Translations under genes and position numbers: made by a program
In this document: in pieces, positions 55,720-64,000 of the stretch
Layout of the letters: each line of letters starts with the position of its first letter
Position numbering within the stretch: position 1 is the stretch's first letter
Source: Cydia pomonella
Taxonomy: Eukaryota > Arthropoda > Insecta > Lepidoptera > Tortricidae
NCBI RefSeq assembly: GCF_033807575.1
Contig: NC_084716.1
Coordinates: forward strand, 4,650,001 to 4,714,000
Direction: 5' to 3'
DNA length: 64,000 bases
The notes under the pieces: generated by a model
Seen by the model: only the letters and a program-made list of their open reading frames with translations
Databases searched by the model: none
Told to the model about the DNA's origin: nothing

Positions 55720-56366
55720 CTAAGAACGAAAGTATCTTGTTCCAAGTAGCATTGCTATTTTACTCAAGAGTGTTTAGTTCTTGTTGCAAAATCAAACATA
55801 CTCCATCCAAATCATAAAAGCTCTTTTTTTTAAACCTATTTTTCTCTGACGCAATAACGAAAGTATCTTGTTCCAAGTAGCATTGCTATTCTACTCAAGA
55901 GTGTTTAGTTCTCGTTGTAAAATCGCACATACTCCATTTAAATCATGTAAAGCTCTTTTTTTAAAAGCTAAATTGTTTGACCCAAGAACGAAAGTATCTT
56001 GTTCCAAGTAGCATTGCTATTCTACTCAAGAGCGTTAACTTCTTACAACAAGATATTTAGGAGTTTTGATTAAAAATGGCTAGTTCTTGTACGAAGACAT
56101 TTTCGAGTTTTCAATGAATAGATTATTCATTGAAAACTAAATTGTTTGACCCAAGAATTAAAGTATCTTGTTTCAAGTAGCATTGCTATTCTACTCAAGA
56201 GCGTTAACTTCTTACAACAAGATATTTAGGAGTTTTGAATAAAAATGGCTAGTTCTTGTACGAAGACATTTTCGAGTTTTCAATGAATAGATTATTCATT
56301 GAAAACTTAAAAATGTCTTCGTACAAGAACAAGTCATTTTTAATCAAAACTTCTAAATATCTTGTT
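55720..56366. repeat. Direct and inverted repeat cluster next to the foldback
   Basis: AAGTATCTTGTTCCAAGTAG recurs at about 55737, 55862, 55991 and (with one change) 56160. The last two units are 169 bases apart and almost identical. A near-perfect hairpin with 74-base arms and a 3-base loop occupies 56216-56366. Part of its arm (GAAGACATTTTCGAGTTT) is shared with the foldback at 55121. Confidence 0.85.
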
Positions 56367-57009
56367 TTAGCATAAATGTGTCTCCAGTACAGTAGTGCCA
56401 TCCTGTCTAACCTATATATATTTTTTCAATCTACGGCGAAATATTGCAACCCAGGCCGCTATTGAACTTAGTTTTGCGACATGATTAATTGAAATAATAA
56501 CTCGTTGATATGGTTGACATGGTTAACACAATGTTTCAATTGGCCATATCACCAAACCATGTCTAATCGCGTTCTAGCTCGTAAGTCGCCATTTAAGTGA
56601 TTGAAAAATAGTATTAGGTGTGAAAGTGGAAGAATAAATTAATCAACTTATAGCTAGTTGACAACAAACGGCGGCCTAAACATAAACAATTATATAGGGT
56701 AAATCGTCTATTACTGGCCACTTCCAATAGCTCTACTTTTACATTAATATTTGAAACATATTTATACCTAAAAGGTAGGTAGGTACAACTTTTGCGAATG
56801 ATTAAAATAAAACTGATTTTTACAAATTTCTTGTTTATTTCTTACTACAGGCGCTACAAACCCACATTAACATTGTACATTGTAATAAAGAGAAATATCT
56901 ATAGACAAAGGATACAAGACTGTGGGTTACTAGTTTCCAGCAAGTTGTTACCAGTTACCATCAAACCGAACCAAACTGAGTTGGTGGAAGTACTGTTTTT
57001 CTTTTCCAG

Positions 57010-57375
57010 TAACCCCGACCCGACCCGACCCGGGTACGTCCTTAAACTACGTCCAAAAGAGAGGTACGGGCATTGTGAATGTCATCTGGCTTTGTGTGGT
57101 AGGGCACAGCCAGTGGATGTCATTCCAGATCTAGAGCAGAGCCCAACTGGGGAAGTACCTCCACCTTACAGAAAACAGCAGCCAAATAACACTAGACCCT
57201 ACTCATAGTGTTGTGTTCCTGCCGGTGAGTAAGGTTGCCAGAGCTCATCGAGGGGGGGCGGGTTTAGGGTCGGCAACGCGCATGTAACTCCTCTGGAGTT
57301 GCAGGCGTACATAGGCTACGGAGACTGCTTACCATCAGGCGGGCCGTATGCTTGTTTGCCACCGACGTAGTATTT
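57010..57375 (+). mobile_element. LINE 3' end, second copy
   Basis: GTGTTCCTGCCGGTGAGTAA, GGAGTTGCAGGCGTACATAG and GCGGGCCGTATGCTTG match the minus-strand copy at 45585-45960. The end is CCACCGACGTAGTATTTAAA plus an A-tail. It lies inside a segment flanked by loosely inverted GTTGTTACCAG motifs (56955 and 57897), perhaps an older inverted-repeat element. Confidence 0.7.
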
Positions 57376-57979
57376 AAAAAAAGGTGTTTTTTTTCCCCAG
57401 TAGTAGTTACCACAAAAAAATTTTTATAGTTCAATACTACTAAAAACAGTATAAATTGTATTGTATAAATATAGAGAACTTCAATAAATAATTTTATTGT
57501 AAGTCGATTAATGTTTCAGTAAACTGCATTAAAAGTGATTAAAATAAAAATAGTTTTACCGGTACAAGTACAAAAACTAAAATTGTCAAGGAGAAATTGA
57601 CGTTTGGATGAAATTAATCTTATTCATTGTAATTTGAATTAATTGTACGAACAAACAAACAAATCAGTCAAAAACCGACTATTTTTTATCACTTTAAGGC
57701 AGAGTATTGAAACACTAACCGACATAAATATCATTATATATAATACCTAGTATAAATTTTATACTATACTAGGTTATTATACTGTTTTATTAGTTTTGAA
57801 CTTTAACAAAATTTTGGTGGTAACTACTGGGAACTGGCGGTTTTTCCCAGAAGGTACTGGTAAAAGGTGGAAAAAAAAATCCCAGTAGTTACCACTGGTA
57901 ACAACTTGTTGGTTACTAATGGGAATAACATAAGACTGTGAACTCCCATACTATAATGCGTACTTCACAAAACATTATT

Positions 57980-58047
57980 GGACATGTAGCGTCGAGCGGT
58001 AAAACTACCAGTACTATTACGCTAGAACTACTCGACGCTAAATGTCC
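57980..58047. repeat. 17-bp inverted repeat
   Basis: GGACATGTAGCGTCGAG (57980-57996) pairs with CTCGACGCTAAATGTCC (58031-58047) at 16 of 17 positions. The loop is 34 bases. Sequence on either side (57376-57979 and 58048-58560) has no recognisable gene. Confidence 0.75.
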
Positions 58048-58571
58048 GACCAACGGGAATTCAATATTCCTTAACAATTTTCAACTAATTCTATACTGGA
58101 ACTCTATTTACAATTCCTCTAATCATACTGGCAACAACATTATATAGCGCCGGCTTTTAAATGGCTGGTTGTTCTACTACTTCTACTGGCGGAGTCGTGG
58201 TGTTTATTTTTTTTATATCGAAACAGTGAAACTATTACGGACGACAAGTTACACAAGCTTTTGGTGGGTTGGGATACCTGAATGCCTAAAGGACTATATT
58301 TAAATTGCTGTACAGCTTTGATATAAGAATTATAACCGATAAGTTAAGATCATCTTTAAACTGCATTATAACATCTCTACTGTTTTTGATATGTTCCTAG
58401 ACTTAGTCGGGTTAGTGGATCTGCAGTGGTAGCATGGTTCTTTTTTATCACTTGTCACTATGCCCGTCACTTTCGCACTTACATACTTGTTAGAACGTGA
58501 CAGGCATGGTGACAAATGATAAAGAACCGACCATCTTAGGCCTACTGCTTAACTTCAATGACTCGCTTGTT

Positions 58572-58848
58572 TCAGTTTCGGTGATAGTAGGTACTACAGT
58601 TTGGAGAATTCGAAATATATGGTTTTTCAATTTGCTTACTGTTAAGTCGGCGCTTGTCAAACAATTTGTGGAAAAAGGTCAAATGATCTTTTAAAGAATA
58701 TTTTGTCCCATAAACTCTCTGACAAGTTTCGACAGGACAGTGGAAACAGTTTTTTATCTTATGAATAAGTTCTAGATGTAAAATATTATATTGTTTGAAA
58801 AACACACAATATAATATACAGGTCAATTTTGCACTTGTGGCACAGCAT
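58572..58848 (-). pseudogene. C2H2 zinc-finger N-terminal exon fragment
   Basis: ATG 58848 opens MLCHKCKIDL and, after a small frame change near 58797, HCPVETCQRVYGTKYSLKDH with LTFFH. This is one C2H2 finger with C-x4-C-x12-H-x4-H spacing. The frame ends in a stop at 58572. It lies just downstream of the C-terminal exon of another gene on the same strand and may be the head of a second copy of that gene family. Confidence 0.5.
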
Positions 58849-58886
58849 TTTACAGGTTAACTAAATATCTAAATTTAAAACATCTA

Positions 58887-61010
58887 TTATGACGGTGGGA
58901 CTGAATCGTACGCTGTGTGTATTTGGTACACTTTCTTCTGTATGATTAAATGGAGATGCTCAGCCACTTGCGGATATTTGGCGTGGAAGGCGTGAAATTT
59001 TTTGAGTAGCAAATCTAACGCCTTTGCAGTCGACTGCATGTGATACTTAACGTCATCGATAATTATATATATTTGGGAATAGTTCTGCAGCGGTCCTTAA
59101 ATCAACACGTAAAGTTGCACGGTGTCGTTTCGCGTGGCAGCCTTCTGTTTTTGATTCCTTATAACGTTATCGATATCCCCAGCGTCCTGAAATAAAAACA
59201 TTTAAGAAATGAAACAACACATTCATATCCAAAATTTAATTAACACATATACATTGGTGAGATGCTATACAGCACGGCCACGAATGATTTTGTTATTTCT
59301 TTTGCGGTACAAATTCACGAAAAAGAATGTATTTTTTATATACTTTTATTTCAAAAAATTGTACTCATACGGTTTAGGTACTGTGACATAGGGGTCGTGG
59401 TCGTGCTAGGTAGATGCTATCTGGCACAGCCACGCTTTATTTTATGAAATAAGTGGTAAATTTAATAGCCAAAATACTACAAAATAAATGTACCTTTATG
59501 TACTTCTATAAAAAAATGTTTTTATCTACTATTTTTGTTTCAAATCTTGGAATTATAATATTTATATCTGTTTTCAGTCATGTCTGTATAGTAAGGTGGA
59601 GATCCCTTTTGGTATTTATTTGCGTGAGGAGCACTAATATTTTGATGTTTTCTGTGTACATTTAAGTATTTATACTTATCTAATATCTATTAAATATATC
59701 GTCGTATAGTATCCACAACACAAGCCTTTACAGAGCTTACTAATATGGGCCTAATTGATTTGTGTAAGATTGTTCTCAAATATTTTTATTTATTTTATAA
59801 CCCTTAAACATTAAGTATTACTCGTAGAGTCGGGTAAAGTATCATCTAATCTGATAGGTAGGAAGTAACTTGAAAAACAATGATATGGGTGCAATACTTA
59901 CATTTGTTTCACTTTAGGTGGTATTGAAAAAACCTAATAGGTAGATCTGGACTGGTATTTTTTTTTGTCTGAAACATGCAAAAATTGACAAATGAAAAAT
60001 AATACTCATGTAGATAAATAAATAATGAAAGAATACCGGTCAAATGCAAGTCCGACTCGAGCTCGAATCGTTGTTGTTTTGCTGTCATTGTTGTACATAT
60101 GTATTATACTGTAGTTATATTACAATAGTGGATTGTGTCACAAGGAAGCAAAATAACATATTTACGGCGAGGGCGTACATTGAATCCCGAACGAAGCGAA
60201 GGATTCTATAATTGAATCTTGAGTTTGTGAGTGATTCAAATGTTAACGTCCAAAGTGGAAATAATTTTGCTACCATGTGACACATACTGCTTTTCACATC
60301 GTGTATGAGGGAATAATTATGTATCAAAATATTATTTAAACTAAAAAAAGTATGCAAAAAAGAAAAAAAATCATGTCCTCGAACAGAAAAATGTCACTTT
60401 GATCCCTCTTAGCAGGGAAGAAAAATCACTTTCCTAAATATTGTTTTCACCCCTTTTGAAACTAATCTTGTAAACTGAAAATTAACGATGAGTACTATAC
60501 GTACCATTGAGAGCAATATCTTCTAGACTATCAATTAATGTTTTTGCATCATCATTGGAGACAATATTTCTAGTACCAAGAGTTTTGAGAAGAATGGTTC
60601 CCAATTTTTGAAAAAAAATAGTGATTTCTTTTTATATTGCCTTTCGAAATCTAAAAGTATCTGAAACAAAATAGAAATCGTCAGAGTTAAATCATATTTA
60701 GCCATGTTTATCTTATCGTGGAAACAAATTTTTAACAGACAACGTTTCCCTTTTCTGTAATCAGCATACCTAATACAAAAGCAAATTTAATTAATTTGTT
60801 ATTTTTTTAATTATGTTTGGTAATGAAAAAATCTTACCAGTGTGTCTGCTTTGTTATCCTTTAAGATAATCCACGTTTCGTTAAACTCATGCACAGTCTT
60901 GGAATTTTTCTTGTTTCTTATATCAAAACTGCTGTTCCACTTTTCGACAACTCGTTCCCAAGGCTCATTATTTTGCTTAAGCCAAATTACATCATCATTT
61001 GGGGCAATCT
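58887..61010 (-). pseudogene. Unrecognised multi-exon gene, at least three exons
   Basis: Exons on the minus strand with good splice sites: 60838-61010 (ATTTCAG; NDDVIWLKQNNEPWERVVEK, then FNETWIILKDNKADTL; GTAAGA), 60505-60660 (TTTCAG; ILLDFERQYKKK, frameshift in a T-run near 60610, then LKTLGTRNIVSNDDAKTLID; GTACGT) and 58887-59186 (ATTTCAG; DAGDIDNVIRNQKQKA, an in-frame TAA near 59099, then DDVKYHMQSTAKALDLLLKK, KYPQVAEHLHLIIQKK, stop). The last exon's pattern (a short beta segment, a helical ALDLLLK block, YPxxxEHL...IQ) resembles the end of SAMD3-like and related element-associated proteins. Function unknown; the damage suggests a pseudogene. Confidence 0.5.
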
Positions 61011-61139
61011 CTGAAATATGTCAACGAAAAATATATAAGTAGTAAGTATAGTAGGCACATACATACTATTAATAGAATAGTAATTTAAACACTTGAACAC
61101 AGGTTCTTCACTTATTTATTGATATTTTTATTACAGATC

Positions 61140-61915
61140 GTCACTACTAGAGTTTCGTTTTTTATTCGAATGCCCTGACAGCTGGCATATATTGAGTTGC
61201 CACCTTATAAAAATACATCTTTTATAAGGTAAAACTATGAAATCTTTAACAGTCGACCATCCTGAATTAGTGCCTGTCCCAGGCACAGGACATAGATAAA
61301 CATAATCTAACCTTTAACACTTAGCCTTAAAATCTTTGAACAATGTTATGTACTAATAATGATTTAAAAAAAATTGAGATCAATCACTTAGCCGATTATC
61401 GATATAAAGGCCTCCATTAATTTTCACACGATTGCAGTTAAACTTGTGTTCTTTAATCAGTCTTTTATCACTTGTTCACCAATGACGCCATTTGTCAAAA
61501 TAGGAAGTCTTCTTAGAGTTAGTAGGAACAAACCCCAACATACTCGGGGAAACAAAAAAACAAATAAAAATAAAATAAAAGATAATAAACACATCCACTA
61601 TCGCTAAGCTGCAGTTTCCTCTTCTCTTTTCGGCCATCCCACCGTGTACGAATGTCCTCATTCGGTTGATATTGGACAGATGTTGGCGTATTGTATGCAC
61701 TTCGCCGCCTTCACAACACATTCTTAAGCCCGCAGCCACTGCAGGCAGCAACTTCTACAATGTAGCGCAGCTTCCTTCAGTCCGGCTCGAGGATCCGACC
61801 CATAACGTAGCAGCTTCCGGTAGCCGCTTGGTGTCGGTAAAGTCATCTCGTTTTCTGACCTGTACGGAAGAGGAAAGAAACAAATAAATTATATACCAAT
61901 TTTGATATATATATA
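61140..61915. other. No supported gene
   Basis: A 91-residue minus-strand frame at 61476-61751 has no known motif. The stretch borders the LTR at 61919. Confidence 0.4.
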
Positions 61916-61918
61916 TTC

Positions 61919-62639
61919 TGTAACGTCATTATGGCATGGCCACGACATCTTCATGGCATAATCAATATTCGTAAGCGAATACTATTAAGGCTGGGTACCG
62001 CTTGCACAAGCCGTGCTTCGACTTGTTCCCAGAAAAACAAACTAAATAATCTGGCTACCGCTTGCACGCACCAGGTGCTTCGGCCTCGTCCAGAGTGATG
62101 ATGTAGTACTGGCTACCGCTCACATTCATCAATCGTGTCGGCATCGTCCAGCGTGAAGATATAATTTCTGGCTACCGCTTGCACACACTAGGTGCTTCGG
62201 CCTCGTCCAGAGTGAAGATATAATGTCTGGCTACCGCTTGCACACACTAGGTGCTTCGGCCTCGTCCAGAGTGAAGATATAATGTCTGGCTACCGCTTGC
62301 ACACACTAGGTGCTTCGGCCTCGTCCAGAGTGATAATAGGAGAATAGATACTGTCTTCACGCACCGGCTGCATTGACCTCCTCAGGGTGACCATTAATCT
62401 GCTGGTTGCCGCTTACATAGACCACATGCTGCGGTCCCATCCAGCGGTGGTTCCGTGCAGTCCAAACAGCGGTGGTGGTGCCAGGGGTAGAGTGGAGTGG
62501 ATTAAATATTAATAGTATATATTGGTAAGGAGAGAGAAGGGAATAAAACATATATAAAATTAAACTAACATTCTGATGATAATGTTACCAACTGAAATCA
62601 ACCATTACTAATAAGTGCACTATGACAATGCCGGTTACA
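61919..62639 (-). repeat. Putative 3' LTR of a Ty3/gypsy element
   Basis: The plus strand starts TGTAACG and ends CCGGTTACA, so both ends have the short inverted TGTAAC/GTTACA of LTRs. On the minus strand it begins directly after the pol stop codon. Length would be 721 bp. It contains the 59-bp tandem repeats at 62168-62344. The partner LTR is beyond the window, so the left boundary is tentative. Confidence 0.55.
62168..62344. repeat. 59-bp tandem repeats inside the LTR
   Basis: Three nearly identical 59-base units start CTGGCTACCGCTTGCACACA at 62168, 62227 and 62286. Older, diverged copies are recognisable at about 61992, 62050 and 62109. Confidence 0.9.
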
Positions 62640-64000
62640 CTATTCGCTGTCTTCGAAATTATCGTCTGTTTCCGACTCGACAAAACGAACCCACGGCTTT
62701 AGTTTATCAATCGGAAATACACTTTTATATCTCTTTTTTGAGTAACCTTCGACACTACAAACCTCATAGCGATCGTGGTCAAACACGGCTGTCACACGAT
62801 ATGGACCGCTGAACGGTGAAACAAGTTTTTGACTTTCACCGGGGGTTTTGGACTGTTTTTGGACCATGACCAAATCTCCTTCTTTATACGCTTTGGCTTT
62901 ACATCTTTTATTATCGTATTTACTTTTCATTTTCTCCTGCTGAGTTTCTATTTTATTTATGACGTCTGCCCTCATTTTATCTATGTCTTCTGGAGTAACT
63001 GGTTCATTTACATTTATTTCGTGCAAGTGTCCTTCAGATACGCTTACTGTTGATTTTCCGAAAATGATTTCAGCGGGACATTTGCCTGTGGTATGATTAA
63101 CCGTATTATTGAGACTCCACTGGACGTTAGCTAACTTAATATCCCAATCACGATCATTCTCTTCGTGGCACACAGCTGTTAAAGACGCAAGAACTGTTCG
63201 ATTATATCGTTCAATTTGGCCGTTGGCCCTAGGTGTTGCCACGGCGTTTAGTACGTGCTTTACTCCCACTGAATGAATGTATTCTTTAAATTCGTTTGAC
63301 GTAAAGCTGGTTCCGCGATCCGATATTAGGGTTTTGGGTGTTCCAAACAGGGAAAACACATCTTTAAGAACATTGATTGATGTTTTACTTTTTGTATTTT
63401 TCACAGCGCGCAGAATGATAAACTTAGTAAAACCATCTATAATACCAAGGATATACGTATTCCCACGCTTACTTCTTACAAACGGTCCCAAATGGTCAAT
63501 ATGGAAACATTGAAAAGGTGCATTGCCCTTCGGGATTGGATGTAACATACCCTGTTTTTTCCCGCTCGGTGCCTTAGCATGGGCACACGGTATGCAAGCA
63601 CGCACATACTTCCTGATAAATTGAGCCATTTTAGGAAACCAGTACTCTCTTTTGGCTTTCTCTAACGTCTTTTCGTAGGAAAAATGACCCGCTTGATCAT
63701 GACATTGCTGCGTTATTCTCCATCTTGCATCTCTAGGCACGGCCCATCTTAGTTCACTATTTACTCTCCGATATAATTTTCCGTCCTTTAATTCGTAGTT
63801 ATTCCGAATATCCTTTGCTTCCGGGCATTTAGTGTCCAGTACCGCTTTAACGTAGCACAGTTTTGGATCGCTCATTTGCACTGATTGAATCCAATCCACT
63901 TCGCTAACTTGCATAACTGTAACGCAATTTTTCCCGTTAAGCGGTACTGGGTTGCGGCTGAGAGCGTCTGCATGTGCTAGCTGTGACCCTGGTCTATATT
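62640..64000 (-). CDS. pol: Ty3/gypsy pol, integrase end (continues past the window)
   Basis: The open frame continues without a stop to base 64000: HADALSRNPV near 63975 is the end of RNase H. The integrase has its zinc region (CHDQAGHFSYEKTL, then CIPCAHAK). The catalytic triad is in FHIDHLGPF, LISDRGTSF and NGQIERYNRT. A GPY/F-like module is LVSPFSGPYRVTAVFDHDRY, followed by an acidic end (ETDDNFEDSE). All catalytic residues are intact. It integrates the element's cDNA into chromosomal DNA. The frame stops at 62640, directly at the putative LTR. Sequence differs clearly from the gypsy element at 10652, so this is a separate lineage. Confidence 0.9.
   Translation of the reverse strand, partial: YRPGSQLAHADALSRNPVPLNGKNCVTVMQVSEVDWIQSVQMSDPKLCYVKAVLDTKCPEAKDIRNNYELKDGKLYRRVNSELRWAVPRDARWRITQQCHDQAGHFSYEKTLEKAKREYWFPKMAQFIRKYVRACIPCAHAKAPSGKKQGMLHPIPKGNAPFQCFHIDHLGPFVRSKRGNTYILGIIDGFTKFIILRAVKNTKSKTSINVLKDVFSLFGTPKTLISDRGTSFTSNEFKEYIHSVGVKHVLNAVATPRANGQIERYNRTVLASLTAVCHEENDRDWDIKLANVQWSLNNTVNHTTGKCPAEIIFGKSTVSVSEGHLHEINVNEPVTPEDIDKMRADVINKIETQQEKMKSKYDNKRCKAKAYKEGDLVMVQKQSKTPGESQKLVSPFSGPYRVTAVFDHDRYEVCSVEGYSKKRYKSVFPIDKLKPWVRFVESETDDNFEDSE

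Noticed and set aside
56792..57208. 138-codon frame ending before the LINE tail
   Set aside because: It reads through the LINE 3' region, which recurs at 45585-45960 without an open frame. There is no protein motif.
61476..61751. 91-codon frame with a hydrophobic stretch
   Set aside because: No start context, homology or neighbouring exon supports it. The hydrophobic part comes from an A/T-rich run.

Overview
The window is eukaryotic nuclear DNA, almost certainly from a moth or butterfly. Genes carry short GT-AG introns, the background is AT-rich, and there are no operons or ribosome binding sites. Several repeats are ones I associate with Lepidoptera: a repeat opening with a GCGGCCAAGTGCGAGTC-type motif and closing with CTACGGAACCCTAA (24738-27784), a tRNA-like SINE head, and LINE 3' ends carrying the GCCCGCCTGATGGTAAGCAG-type tail. 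No clear housekeeping gene is visible. The window is a graveyard and nursery of nested transposable elements, with a few small spliced reading frames that may be host genes or parts of elements.

0-10 kb: a YqaJ nuclease remnant faces a Harbinger-like (DDE_Tnp_4) transposase remnant, which is split by a LINE tail with a 12-bp target duplication. Next come a truncated piggyBac transposase, a clean two-exon THAP-domain gene with a CRE/E-box cluster at its promoter, and a BED-finger hAT gene. The first exon of that hAT gene is interrupted by a complete 2910-bp pogo-like element with a perfect 23-bp TIR and a TA duplication.

10-20 kb: a complete Ty3/gypsy LTR retrotransposon (10652-19710) has LTRs that look identical and a 4-bp AACC duplication. 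It abuts a DD37E Tc1/mariner-like remnant. 20-25 kb: a small unrecognised spliced ORF, then two mariner ends with matching TIRs that enclose a broken protein tyrosine phosphatase gene of possible bracovirus (parasitoid-wasp virus) origin.

25-45 kb: the lepidopteran repeat is itself split by a 1.7-kb hAT. BEN-like exons, hAT and LINE fragments and a second, truncated pogo-like element follow. A nearly intact 3151-bp hAT sits inside a LINE ORF1 with an 8-bp duplication. Several short non-autonomous elements with recognisable target duplications lie beyond it. 46.6-48.5 kb: a compact Transib-like element (CACGGTG termini, 5-bp CATCG duplication) encodes only a 275-residue spliced protein resembling the C-terminal catalytic part of Transib/RAG1.

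49-64 kb: a DDE transposase remnant with unusually wide (about 81-residue) D-E spacing, a FLYWCH-MULE transposase remnant, several minisatellites and large foldback repeats, an unrecognised multi-exon gene remnant on the minus strand, and the 3' end of a second Ty3/gypsy element. That element's putative 721-bp LTR contains 59-bp tandem repeats, and its pol gene runs off the right edge.

Most coding sequences here act on their own DNA (transposases, reverse transcriptases, integrases) and do not form a pathway. The points most worth following are the mini-Transib, the phosphatase inside a mariner, the pogo-in-hAT insertion that can be read to the base, and the wide-spaced DDE transposase.
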